In this document: positions 37,030 through 47,547 of the stretch, in pieces
Layout: the number at the start of each line of letters is the position of its first letter
How positions within the stretch are numbered: position 1 is the first letter of the stretch
Assembly: GCA_004794655.1 (NCBI GenBank)
Contig: SMMW01000032.1
Location: 62,001-126,000 of the forward strand
Direction of reading: 5' to 3'
Source: Marisa cornuarietis
Taxonomy: Eukaryota > Mollusca > Gastropoda > Architaenioglossa > Ampullariidae
Length of the DNA: 64,000 nt
Notes under the pieces: model-generated
Seen by the model: only the letters and a program-made list of their open reading frames with translations
Told to the model about the DNA's origin: nothing
Database searches by the model: none
Position numbers and translations under genes: made by a program

Positions 37030-38435
37030 TCCATTTATAATGCACAGGTATCCATTAAGAAGAATGCTCACTGTGCAGCAAAAACAGAAGAGACGAACAA
37101 AATAAAACAACAGGAGAGTAAAAAAATAATAAAGACAGAAGCGGTGATTGGTTGCTGAAGTCTGTCTTATGTAAATAAATGAGTCTTCAGTCTTTTCCGA
37201 AACATGGTTGCTGAGGTGATAGTGGACAGTGACGATGGCAGGGAATTCCACAGCTTAGACATGACATGATTTGTTCTGGGGGTGAAAAAGTGAAGAGAAG
37301 GGGAAAGAGTGAGTCGGGGTGAATAAAAATATGTGGGAAGTGAAAGCCTTTTCAGTGACTGATGGGAGAACATAATATTTTCCTCCCAAAATTACACCTT
37401 GCCAGGTTTTTACAGGATTACTATATTTATCTTCCAAAATCAGTAATGATGAGAGACAACTCAAAATATCTGTCAGTTTCTAAAGTGATCTGTATCCTTT
37501 CTCTCATTTGTGCTGTCCAAGTGTTTTATCATACTGAGGTAGATCATCTTTGCCTGCATAGAAACTTAAGATCCTTACCTTCCTGGAAAAGACAATAATG
37601 TTTAAGGCACTGTTCTCCAACTGTAAATCTGTGTAATTACAGTATTTTTTAAAGACTTCTAAAGCATCATGTGGCATTTGTGCACTTTATTCTTTTGTTT
37701 TACAATTCAGTGAAAATCCAATAACCTTCACAGGTTAGAACAGTCAAACAAAAGGCTTATAACTCTCATTTAGACGTCTAATATATTAAAAGTGAAGAGA
37801 TCTGAAAAAAATCTCTCTTCCTCAAAACTTTCAATTTTATACCATTACCTACACGACTAAGCATACGAATTCAACTACTGGAAACAAAACGCTATGAAAC
37901 ACGAATGAGATGGTGATGGAGGGTGGCGGGACTGTACAACAGAAGTTTTGCAGTTATACCTTATGACAGTGACTGCTCGGATACATTTTTTATAGTTCTT
38001 TGTATGATGAACTCTCTAAACTTCCTGATTAGCAGAAAGGGATGAAAAAAACATTGATGAGTTCGAAAGTTCCAAGTGAAAAGAAACGGCCCAACGAGCT
38101 GTCCTGTTAAGACTTAGGCCTAAATACGAATTTACGCTATCCTGTGTGTGCGCTCACAATTATTAGCAGATTATTTAGCAGAAATAGCACAATTATTTAC
38201 CGGTAGCGAACTTGCGCCCACTTGCTGTCTTGATGACGGTAAAGTCAATATCGAAGCTCGCCACCTTCACTCGGCCCTCCAGCTCGGAGGAAGTCAACAC
38301 AATTAAGGGACAGATCCCTTTTTGCACCGTCCCAGCTGAGGACCAGTTAAGACCCCATTCCAAATCTGTCTCACCCCTTGCTTTTTTAGCCCGCTTGGCG
38401 GTGTCTTCCACAGCCTTTCGTTTGGGTCGACTCAT
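30016..38435 (-). CDS. PNKP: bifunctional polynucleotide phosphatase/kinase
   Basis: Eight coding exons on the minus strand: 38435-38201, 36711-36530, 35087-34998, 33920-33800, 32687-32560, 31345-31214, 30603-30501, 30269-30016; phases agree and the product is 414 residues. The enzyme restores 3'-OH and 5'-phosphate at DNA breaks. After a basic, nuclear-signal-like N-terminus (KRAKKAR, 14-20) the HAD phosphatase has motif I FDIDFT (61-66), FTNQAG (107-112), YRKP (149-152) and YVGDAAGRP (177-185). The kinase has the Walker A loop GVPAAGKST (261-269), NRDTLG, and VDNTNP (310-315), and ends with the family-typical [11 protein letters not shown] block. The forkhead-associated domain that precedes the phosphatase in vertebrate PNKP (521 residues) is absent in this model. 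Motif I has Phe where Gly is usual. The start was chosen as the first ATG giving an NLS-like N-terminus; an upstream in-frame ATG at 38504 would add 23 hydrophobic residues. Confidence 0.95.
31535..32170 (-). mobile_element. LINE 3'-end-derived repeat with ATT tail, in PNKP intron 5
   Basis: On the minus strand a frame includes [17 protein letters not shown] (around 31850), the CR1/L2-type C-terminal signature, followed by about 300 bp of non-coding sequence and a TTATTATTATT tail at 31545. The 5' limit near 32170 is approximate. Confidence 0.55.
34396..34639. repeat. 122-bp tandem duplication in PNKP intron 3
   Basis: Positions 34396-34517 and 34518-34639 are nearly identical (I see two substitutions: AAAAATC/AAACATC and CACAAC/CATAAC). 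It lies between PNKP exons 3 and 4 and contains no gene. Confidence 0.95.
35330..35976. mobile_element. non-autonomous fold-back transposon with iterated termini and a 9-bp target duplication
   Basis: The left end (35341-35420) contains tandem ACACTTAATCCC and ACACTTCATCCCC units; the right end (35875-35962) contains their reverse complements, GGGGATGAAGTGTCT and GGGGATTAAGTGTC, six times. The direct repeat CTTTTACCT flanks the pair at 35330-35338 and 35968-35976. The roughly 450-bp interior is AT-rich with no transposase. An 8-9 bp duplication fits hAT- or Mutator-like mobilisation, but the superfamily is not established. It lies in PNKP intron 2. Confidence 0.8.
36990..37370 (-). mobile_element. 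L2/CR1-type LINE 3' end with CAT-repeat tail, in PNKP intron 1
   Basis: The minus-strand frame reads [17 protein letters not shown] and then [11 protein letters not shown], the LINE C-terminal signature, and ends in a CATCATCAT tail (plus-strand TGATGATGA run at 36996-37029). The copy is 5'-truncated near 37370. Confidence 0.6.
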
Positions 38436-39669
38436 GATAATCGAACTTTGTAACGACTGCCTTCTTATTATAAAACAGATATTGCACTTCAGGTATATCT
38501 TCACTTCCTATAAAGTTTCTTATGGCATTTTGATGTATGACAGGCTTATATATATACAGGCAGCTGATGGGTGAAGGGCGGTCAAGCGACATGTATCAAC
38601 ATGTACCCGTTAAAGCTACCCAAGGATGCAAGTACCAACACGCCTCAAGGGAGGTAACGCTGAGCGCGTGCTTCGCGGAACAACTATTGGTTCTCGTTCT
38701 TGTCTAGTAAGCAAGCCTCGTGATCCTGCATGTATCCAGAGGTGGGCGTGACTCCTTAAACAAGATCGAAGGATTGCACAGCTTGCATATCAACAACATT
38801 TTAGTATGCTTCTTATACCTTCTGCCTGTATACAGCCCCAAGTTTGGGAGAAATTGATCTTTGCATGAGCAGTCTTTTTAGACAAGACTCGATCAGTTGT
38901 GTCATCGCTGCCCTCACATACGAATGCTGGGTAACTCGATATAAAAGACCCACACTTCCTTCAGTGACTGGCATATGCATATTCATCCTGCTTGTCAATA
39001 CTAAGTGTTAAAATCAGTTACAAATATCCACAATCACGCCAATTGCCTGCACTATACGCAATTAAATAGTAACGTGGTAAATAAAAATTTGTCCCTGTGA
39101 TTAATAAATTTACAATATTTCACTGAGGCAGAACTTTATCTGTACGACATATAGTGATTCCTCTAGATTCTCTATCGACAAACTAGACTTTACTTAAGCT
39201 TAACTAATAAAAGTGTTGAGAATTTTAATGTTCTATCGACTTTTATTCTGGCTATAATGTTTAAAAAATATCACCTACATAGGCCTATATTATATATTTG
39301 CTTGGTTTTAGTCCCACTTCTCCTCTCACAATACTTTAGTATCGTTGATATGCTTTAACAAACTTTCATTCAATCCATTTGAGAGGAAACACGGGCACAA
39401 ACACACACAGCGACAGTGTGATGCACTCACAATTAAAAAACAAAAACTGGTCTCGATTACTGTCGCCGACGTCTATCTCTTCCCTGGACAACCATTGCAG
39501 GCACACGGGTTGTAACAGCAAAACGCAAACTTCAGTTTGAAGCGAAGAAATGGATGTGTTCGACAATCATCGTAAAAGAAATGGTACAAAAGGCAACTCG
39601 CATTCACGTACACAGAGATAAACAGACATGATACCGTTCGTTTATTTATTTACCAACTCATCAAGTTGC
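38436..39669. other. spacer between the divergent PNKP and NCOA6 genes
   Basis: It should contain the PNKP promoter. GC content rises at about 38640-38700 (GCTGAGCGCGTGC...TTCGCGG) and there are few other landmarks. I see no coding sequence; the minus-strand open frames at 38813-38998 and 39366-39566 have no recognisable features. Confidence 0.45.
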
Positions 39670-40012
39670 TTCTCGCGCCATCTTCGGCCAATCTCTCTCC
39701 CAGAATTCTGTGGTCCATTGCGCATGCGGTATAAGGCCATTGCAAATGGCGGCACTTGTTATTGTTCCATGGCGTTTGTGATACATGGCCAATATCTAAC
39801 ACATATTTGACACCTATACAGGTACTGTTGATGCTATCCCAGGCACCTGTAGCATATAAATACTGTAGACCGTTTAACTGTTTTTGCAGGCATGTGATTG
39901 TATCGTTTCTTGAGGTTGCAAAGACCGGTGTCACGAAGGGCTATGCTGTTACGATCGCCGATTTCGCGTGCGGAGTGATACCAAATTTTCACCGAATTTA
40001 TGCTCTGATTCA
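39670..40012 (+). promoter_or_regulatory. probable NCOA6 promoter and non-coding first exon
   Basis: A locally CpG-containing island in AT-rich DNA. It holds CGCCATCTT (39676-39684) and AAATGGCGGC (39744-39753), both YY1-like, GGCCAAT near 39686, and TGCGCATGCG (39719-39728), a nearly perfect NRF1 palindrome. These are typical of TATA-less housekeeping promoters. A good donor, TTCA/GTGAGT, occurs at 40012/40013 and could end a non-coding exon spliced to the acceptor at 47522-47523. The link to NCOA6 is inferred from position and strand. Confidence 0.5.
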
Positions 40013-43000
40013 GTGAGTTAGCATATTCTTTTGTTTGCAATATATTCCTTGTCTTGTTTTTATTGCAATCGCATTATAATTGAACGTTACTGTTGCGTTT
40101 AATATAAACAATTTGTGTCTTTCCATGAAGCCATGCTCTTCCGCTGTTTGACCCATTTGCTGCTTCCACTAGTAATATGGCCGTCATCCTTTCCCTTATT
40201 TTTACGTAGCAAACTAGATTAAATTCAACATCATATGTTGTGAGCATTGTTTAGAAATATAGAGCTTGCTGTTGATTTTCAACGGATACAAATGCCACAT
40301 TTTAAACCAGTTTGCTAGTCAGGAGTGATCATTTTAACTTTTAAGATTGAATCCTTGTACTCCGGCTGGGATCGTTTACGGTTGACGGGTGTGGGGATGA
40401 CGCGGGGATTATTAGGGATAGTTTAAAATTATTTCTTAGATTTCAAACTATTTAAAACAAAAATTAGTTATTATTGCCTTCAGTAAATTTTCTCTGTGTT
40501 GACATTCATTTCGTTTTGGCGGGGAGGCAAAATCGACTCACTATTAGATTATGTCTTCCGATACCGTAGATATTACACAACAGTGATATAACTAGCTGAT
40601 CGCGTCACGTTATATAAAGTACTAACACTGACTTTTTTCTTTTGAATTTTTTTTCTGAGCGTGTAAGCGATATTCAGAATTTTATTATTGTTTATACCAA
40701 ATGCAGTGAGAAGAAATAAGAACAATACATTGAAATTTAGAAGATTAACTTATGGCACATCTGCAGTTGTCATTAGCACATAGTAACATTGTTCCAGCCA
40801 TATGTAAGCATGCACATTCATTAGAGAAATAAGTAAGTAAACCTGCTTCTTAATAGGAAAAGCAGAAAATAGTTGGTTCCAATGTCCATTAAGGAAAATC
40901 TGTATGAGGGTTTTTGCCAGTGATATAGAAAATCATCCGATTTTGTTGATTTTATGGCAAGCATTGATAATTAAAACCAGTAAGTTTACCACTTCATTAG
41001 ATTGGTTTTAAAGAGACTAGAACTATATGTACTGCTGACTTAATGTAGAGAGCTTGCTAGCATATTTGCTTGAGTGATTTCATTTTGTAATTGAGATTTG
41101 GAAAAGTGCATGAAAGCATACTTTTACAGTATTGCTGTTTTTTTCATTTTATCACTTGTTTGATTAATAAGAGCAATTCTTGCATGTAATATTTATGTCA
41201 TGAATGTGTTCTTTGACCATAGGATGAAACAAGTCTGTGTCTTTCACCCAAAATATCAGGAAATTCTGATAGCACTCTAGGGAAAAACGTTGGTTTTAGA
41301 CTCTGAAATGTAAATAATGACTTGAAACTTTGTATTTATTGACTGTAAGGATACATATAAATTCAGGTTTGGCAACCATTTCTTTATATGTGGATATTTA
41401 CATACACTATTCTTGATTATCAGGATTTATATTCAATATGATAGTCAAAATCTACTATTCTTGTACTTTGAAACCTGAGACAAAAGTGACAGAACACTAA
41501 TGTGTGGTTTGCTGTACTTCCACAAATTCTTTTTCCTTTGGTGTGTGTTATGAAGTTGACTAATAAGATAAGAAATAGATTTTTAAAATAAAGTGCTATG
41601 AATCAAAGTTTAGATTTAATTTTTTTAATATTCAATTTTAATCACTTGTAAATATGTTCAAAAGAAATTATGAGAAAAGTTGTGAACATGCTAGAGATGA
41701 AAGTGAAAATGGGCATTAAACAGGGATGGCTAGGATAAAAGTGTACTTTTATGAGCAATATATAATAAATCATTTTTTATATTAATGTGAATTATTTCCT
41801 AATTTTGCTCACATAACAGTGTTTGGAAATGTGAAAAGAGGCAGAACATTTTAAAGTGAAACATAAAATAAAATCATTGTGTTGCATGCATGCAATAAAT
41901 AATTAAGTCTTGTACAATCATATGCACATAAGATTGTTTACAGAATTAATATTTGTGTATAAGTTTGAAAATAAGTCATTTAGTGTGTTAAAGTAGGTTA
42001 CTGTATTATCTTAACTTTTTATCTATATGATTTCCTTTTTATTTTTAACATATGGTAATAAATGGTAAATACTGGGTAAAATACTGAAGTATTGTAATGT
42101 ACTACATATCATTAACAGGTTGTAGTAAAGATACCTGCCAGCACTTTTTGTTAAATGTGACAAATTAGACCAAATTACATTTTTAATTTAAATTAATGAA
42201 GTTAAATTTGAAAACAAAAGATCAGTTTGTGGACTTACGATACTTAAGATAGTCACAAGTACATGTAATTACAGTTGTCAGAGAGATTTATCCATGTGAA
42301 CTATGGTTTACCATCAATAACTTTTACAAAGGGCTTGGCAGTGCTTCCAGTTATTGATATTTTTAAAAAGTTTTTCTTTTTATGGTGATATACAATAAAT
42401 TAGATGTATAGAATGTGCATTTCATAAATTTGTAATACAAATTTTTTATTTACATAATGCCACTTCTAGGTAGAATGTGATGTAAGGGTCTTTATAGTTA
42501 AAAATATTAACAAAACCAAACATATTTTATTTTCAATTAGTTGTTGCATATTCCAATGTGGTATAACATAATTTTTACACCATTTATTCATTAATTATTT
42601 TGTGCCATTTTTCACTCTTGAAATTGTTGCAGAAAAGATATCTAACAATTTTTACTAAGACAAAAACATTTTAATAGTTTTCATGTAACAAGGGTGTTAA
42701 TGGGTATCTGTACGATTTCTTATAAAACACCTTTTAGGTTTGAAATGATCACAATTATTCAGTCTTATGATAAAATGGCATCCCCTGTGTGTACTGTAAA
42801 TGCATGTTCAAGAGTTTAAAAGAATGTTGGGTTTTATTAATTATCAATGTACTGCTTATTGTTTAAACAAAGTATAGGCTAGCAGCACAAGACAATGTTT
42901 GCATTTGGATTCACAAACACAAAGATAATTAGTTTAGGTATAAGAAAAGGTTATTGACCTGCATCTGTTTTTGCATATTTAGCTATTTTTTATGGTATAA

Positions 43001-44499
43001 ATATTAAGATTGTTATATTGGTAGTGTTGAAAGTCCCTTCCATATTTCCCCACCCAGCTAGTTACTCGTAAGCAGGTTTTTATTTTAAAATATTCTTATT
43101 TTAAAATTAAAAGCACATTTACATATTTCTGTTTATATGAATGGTATTCAACAGCATTGACCAGTTTTAAGACCAAACTAAAAGTTGATAGGACATATCT
43201 AATTTTTGCAGGCATTGTTTTCTAGATTTTTTACTTTTTTGTAATTTTTATAATTTAAATGTAGGTGTGAACCTCTTATGTTCCAACCAGATATTTAAGC
43301 AATTTTGAAGTTTAAAGAAATTAGTTTATTTTGACCTCTGTGTCATGATTTTCCTTGTTCAGTTTTTCTTTGCAAGAACTTTCTCCAAAACTAGTAAAGG
43401 CTGAATTGATTTCCCATACCTGCAGACTTTGCAAGTGAAAGATTTTCTTGTAATTAATGCCAAATCAGTGGTGATTTTTTTTTTTTTTTCACTGAAGAGT
43501 TACAAACTCTGCAAATGTCCAGACTGGCATTACAAGAGTGTAGCTTAAATATTTGATGAGAAAAATGTAATAGTAATAGTAGCAGTTGTATTTAAAGACT
43601 GGGAGAAAACATGCAGTGGTCTAAGAGTATGTTAACTTTAAGCTATTGCTGATTTTGTGGGGCTGTTGCATATTATTTGATGGGATACTAACAATGGTAA
43701 CAATAAAATCGTGAAGACTGTTAGTGAAACCAGCATTTCTGTTGATTGACATTTTGAAGGAGTGTTGATTGTTATATATTGAAAAGAACACAGGTTTTTT
43801 TAAGAAACAGTAGAATAAACATTTGTTTAATAAACTTCGACATCCATTTCATTTGCTTCAGATCCATTGATGAAATTAGCTACTTGACAGTTAGAGCACC
43901 AGCCTATTTGAGTTTGTTTTTTGTTGGTAACTGGCATCAAATGCCATATTTTGAGTCTAATTAAATTTGATTTTTATTAGCTCATCAGTTTGAAGCTGTG
44001 TGTTGTTTCCTTAGAAAGACAACAGAAGAAGTGTTCAGTAGAAGAGACTAGCAAACTACTAGTAGTGGACATTTGCAACAAGATTTTTATGGATGGTTTA
44101 GCTGCCAATGCCATCAAATTCTAAACTGGAGGTGGGACTTTTCAGGGTTTTGGAAGATTTCTGCCAGTATGGGCAGCACCAGGTGTGTTTTGAGACCTGT
44201 GTAAATACTGTGGATGGGTACTGAGCAAGAAGGATGCAAGTGTAGCCAGAGTGAGCCATTGTAAACAGTTGCCATGTGCAGAAAAAAAGAAATGCTGAAG
44301 AAATGTTATTTACCAAATATATCTGTCACTATTGTGGTAGCAAATCAATTGTTCTACAGTGTCACATGATCATTTATTTACCCTGCAAGACAAAGATTGA
44401 GATGCATGGAAATGCACTCTTTCTCTCTCTCCTCCTTATTTGGTGATAATCCCATTTTCAAGTTTTCTTTTCTGTCTTTTTCTTTTTGTTGGTTAATCT

Positions 44500-44660
44500 G
44501 ATGAGAATATATGACTGATCCTGTATATTGATGTGACATTATTATTATTATTAATAATCTGTATAAACAATTTTTTGTTTGTAAAGCGCGCTAGCCTTTG
44601 ATGGTGGGTAAAGCGCTACATAAATTCTCTTTATTGTTATTATTATTATTAGTTGATGAG
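44500..44660 (+). repeat. LINE/SINE tail ending in ATT repeats
   Basis: TTATTATTATTATTAATAAT is followed by GTAAAGCGC...TGATGGTGGGTAAAGCGCTACATAAATTCTC and another TTATTATTATTA. The AAAGCGCTA(C/T)ATAAAT-plus-ATT tail is a widespread invertebrate retroposon ending. Two tails in succession suggest nested or repeated insertion. Confidence 0.5.
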
Positions 44661-45280
44661 ACAGTTGGAAATAGGAATGGCTTTATGAGATTGATCATTT
44701 GGATTCTACCTCGTCATTCTAAGATCAGTTAAGCACACAAAGCTGTAGTTTGTTTTTGGTGTATTTGTAATGTAGAGAAAAATGTAGAGGGCAGTGCATG
44801 TGAAGATAGTTCTTGTTACAAAACATGTATAAATGTCAACATATAAATTGTTTGTCCCTGTAAACTTATGGGCCGCTACTGTTTTGCGGTAAGTATCTAG
44901 AGCATGAGTTCATATGAAAAGTATGTTAGACAAATAGCACAGCAAATTTAACCATCTTCTTACTTGGCTCTAGCTTTTGGTTATTTAGAGCTGCCTTTGA
45001 TATTTTAAAGTTTGTGTGATTTAGTGCTCTGAAAAAGAATTCAAAGGCTGGAAAACTTTAAAAATAAAACAAACAAACCATGCTACATTTTGGCTCACTG
45101 CCAGGTGCTAACTTCATATATTTTGATTGCTTGGGCTGCATATTTATATTAATGAGATCATTCAGTCGGGTTGTATGTTAGTATTCTAGGAGAAGTCAAA
45201 CACTTAAGACTGTAATTTATTTTTGGTGCATTTGTGATGTGCTATATAAATAAGCAGTATTAATTTTATTATACCCTACT
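44650..45280 (+). repeat. pair of diverged dispersed repeats
   Basis: The segment ending TTTGTTTTTGGTGTATTTGTAATGTAGA near 44780 resembles the one ending ATTTATTTTTGGTGCATTTGTGATGTGCTATATAAATAAG near 45256 (given here only as landmarks). The second ends in a TATAAATAAG...TTTTATTATA tail. They look like two copies of one retroposon. Confidence 0.4.
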
Positions 45281-46439
45281 TTCTCCACAACCAGTCACAG
45301 TTGCCAGCTGAGATGGATTATTTATTTACAAAAAAAAAACAAAAACACCAGTCTGCAGAAAATCGCAAACAAAGCCCTTTGAAAAGAGAGAAATTAGAAG
45401 ATAGTATTATACTGCATGTCACAATAGGCAGGAAAGGAAAAGGAAGACAAACATTTTTATCAGAGCTGATTGTCTTTCCTTTGTTTACTTTTATATCGGT
45501 AAGATTTCACTTATTTTAGAAATAATTTAGCTTTTATTTTATTAAGTGTAGGTAACTTCTTAATGAGTTGAAAGAATGAATTTTACAATATTTGTAACTA
45601 TGAAACACATCCCACAAGTTTCTTTTGTGAAATGCATCTGTAGGTGACAAACATTAATTTTCTGTGTTTACATAATGCATTTTGTAATGGGCTCTCAGTG
45701 TGGAGATGATAAAAAAAAATGGTTCATTTGCATGCTTTTTTTTTTAACCGTAGGGGAGAGTTTGTGTAACTTTGATTTGTCTTCAAGCCTAAAGAAAAAA
45801 CAGATTTAAGAAATAATTTATCATAAATAGTTCAGCATTTATATTGAAGGGCTTTTACTGTTAGACCAAATGATGCAGGGGAAAAAACTGGACAGAGAAA
45901 GGGGTGGAAAATCAGGTAAAGGGCAGATGAGTATGGTGAGAGAATGAAAATAATATGTGAGGAAATTAGATGTACATGACATTTTCTCAGAAATACTGGT
46001 GGCATACATATAAAAGCTCATCAGAAAACATGCATCAGTTACCAACACATTTTAGATAGTTGATGCAGCTTAGATTTATTCTGAAGGGAGACATAAGTTT
46101 AAAAAAAAAAAGCATACATTATCCTCAAATTTTTGTGCCATCAAGAGACTGGACATGCTTCATCCTCATCCACAGTTTGGCACCTGCAGGTGTACTTTGT
46201 CATTTTGTTTAATTTATGCTGTGATAAAAAAAAGTTTCATGGCTCTGTATGTGGGTGAGAGGGAGCTGACAAACAGATGTTCACTGTTTTGGTAAAAAAA
46301 AAATTAACAGATATCTAAGAAAATGGATTTCAGATAAATCCTCAGGATTCATTGCTTGTCCTTTGAGTGAATGTGGTGTTTCAGCTTTTTGTGTTCAGCA
46401 AAAGTATAAAGTAGTTAAGAACTGTATGTTGTGCAGGTC

Positions 46440-46980
46440 ATCAATGTTGGGCTTTCAGTTATGCCATATATTTTTGTTTTGGGGTATTCTGTGATTGTGC
46501 CAAGTTATTTCCACCTACAGATCACTTTTCTCTGCAAGTGCTCTCTACAGCCTGTTGTTCATCTGGACCATCATATTTGAAATTTTGTTGTGAGGTTTCT
46601 TTTTTTTTTTGCTTGCTGGATTACTTATCTCCATTTTGCTTTAATGTTTTGTTTCTGATCAATGGACTATAAACTCTAAGCATTCTCTCATTTACAAGCC
46701 TAATACTTTGTCACCATATTTTCACTGCATGTCTAGATTTTGAATCTGTGTGCATACATGGCATTGACCGCACTCCTAATGAGAAGTGCATTTATTCTGT
46801 CTCATGCAGTTTTTTTTGTTTGTTTTTTTTTTGTTTTTTTAATTACTTCATGATACTTCTTCAGTTCAAGAGCTCATGACCTTGTACCCCTAGCAGTCAA
46901 TATTATTGTATTTTCTTGTTTGAGTCCACCTTGATGGTGGGGAAAGGCAACGTATTACTATTATTATTATTATTGTGTAT
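46440..46980 (+). repeat. SINE-like dispersed repeat, copy 1
   Basis: It shares an ordered series of blocks with 62030-62600: CACTGCATGTCTAGATTT, GAATCTGTGTGCATACATG, AATGAGAAGTGCATTTATTCTG, CCCCTAGCAGT, and CTTGATGGTGGGGAAAGGC followed by an ATT-rich tail. It lies in the putative NCOA6 first intron. There is no coding potential. Confidence 0.65.
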
Positions 46981-47547
46981 GTCATCCCATTTCTTTCAGC
47001 CCTACAGCATTAAAATGATGTACAAACTATTTACTTTAAAGGAAACATTTGTGGATTGCTCAAAGACTGCCATTTTGAGTGTATGAAAAGTTAAAAAAAA
47101 ACAGCACACGAAACATGATAGATACTGCTAGCACAAACATTAGTACTAATAATTATTGGATAATTTTGATTTTATTTAGAATTGAAGCATTCAACAATTT
47201 TTTACTTATTTAAGGTTGATGCATTAGGTAATTAAGGCTTGGGTATTTTTGAGAGGTAAGGGCAGGCATTTCACTAGTTGCTATTAAAAGGTTATATAAA
47301 TTTTAAACAATCATTCTCTTCCATCTCAACTGTTTTAGTACCAATGAAAAGAAAGCAGATTTTTTGTATGGTTATTTTTAAGTTGTGAGAACTTGATAGA
47401 GATGATTATGAGACATAGGCCTTAGGTAAATGAAACGTTGCTTAGGGGAAAGGCGAGTCATTATCTATAGTTTTTAAAAAAGTGGATATTTGAATGCATT
47501 GTGGAAATCTGGCACTGCTGCAGGTGGAAGCTTGATGGCGGAGTGCG

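Larger units (their letters stand above)
40013..47523 (+). other. putative first intron of NCOA6
   Basis: About 7.5 kb of very AT-rich DNA without any supportable coding exon. It carries dispersed repeats listed separately (44.5-45.3 and 46.4-47.0 kb) and many homopolymer runs. The acceptor CTGCTGCAG ends at 47523, 24 bp before the NCOA6 start codon. Confidence 0.5.

Noticed and set aside
39756..40016. 86-codon plus-strand open frame in the promoter-like island
   Set aside because: It overlaps the NRF1/YY1-rich region and a likely non-coding exon, its composition is not protein-like, and I see no domain.
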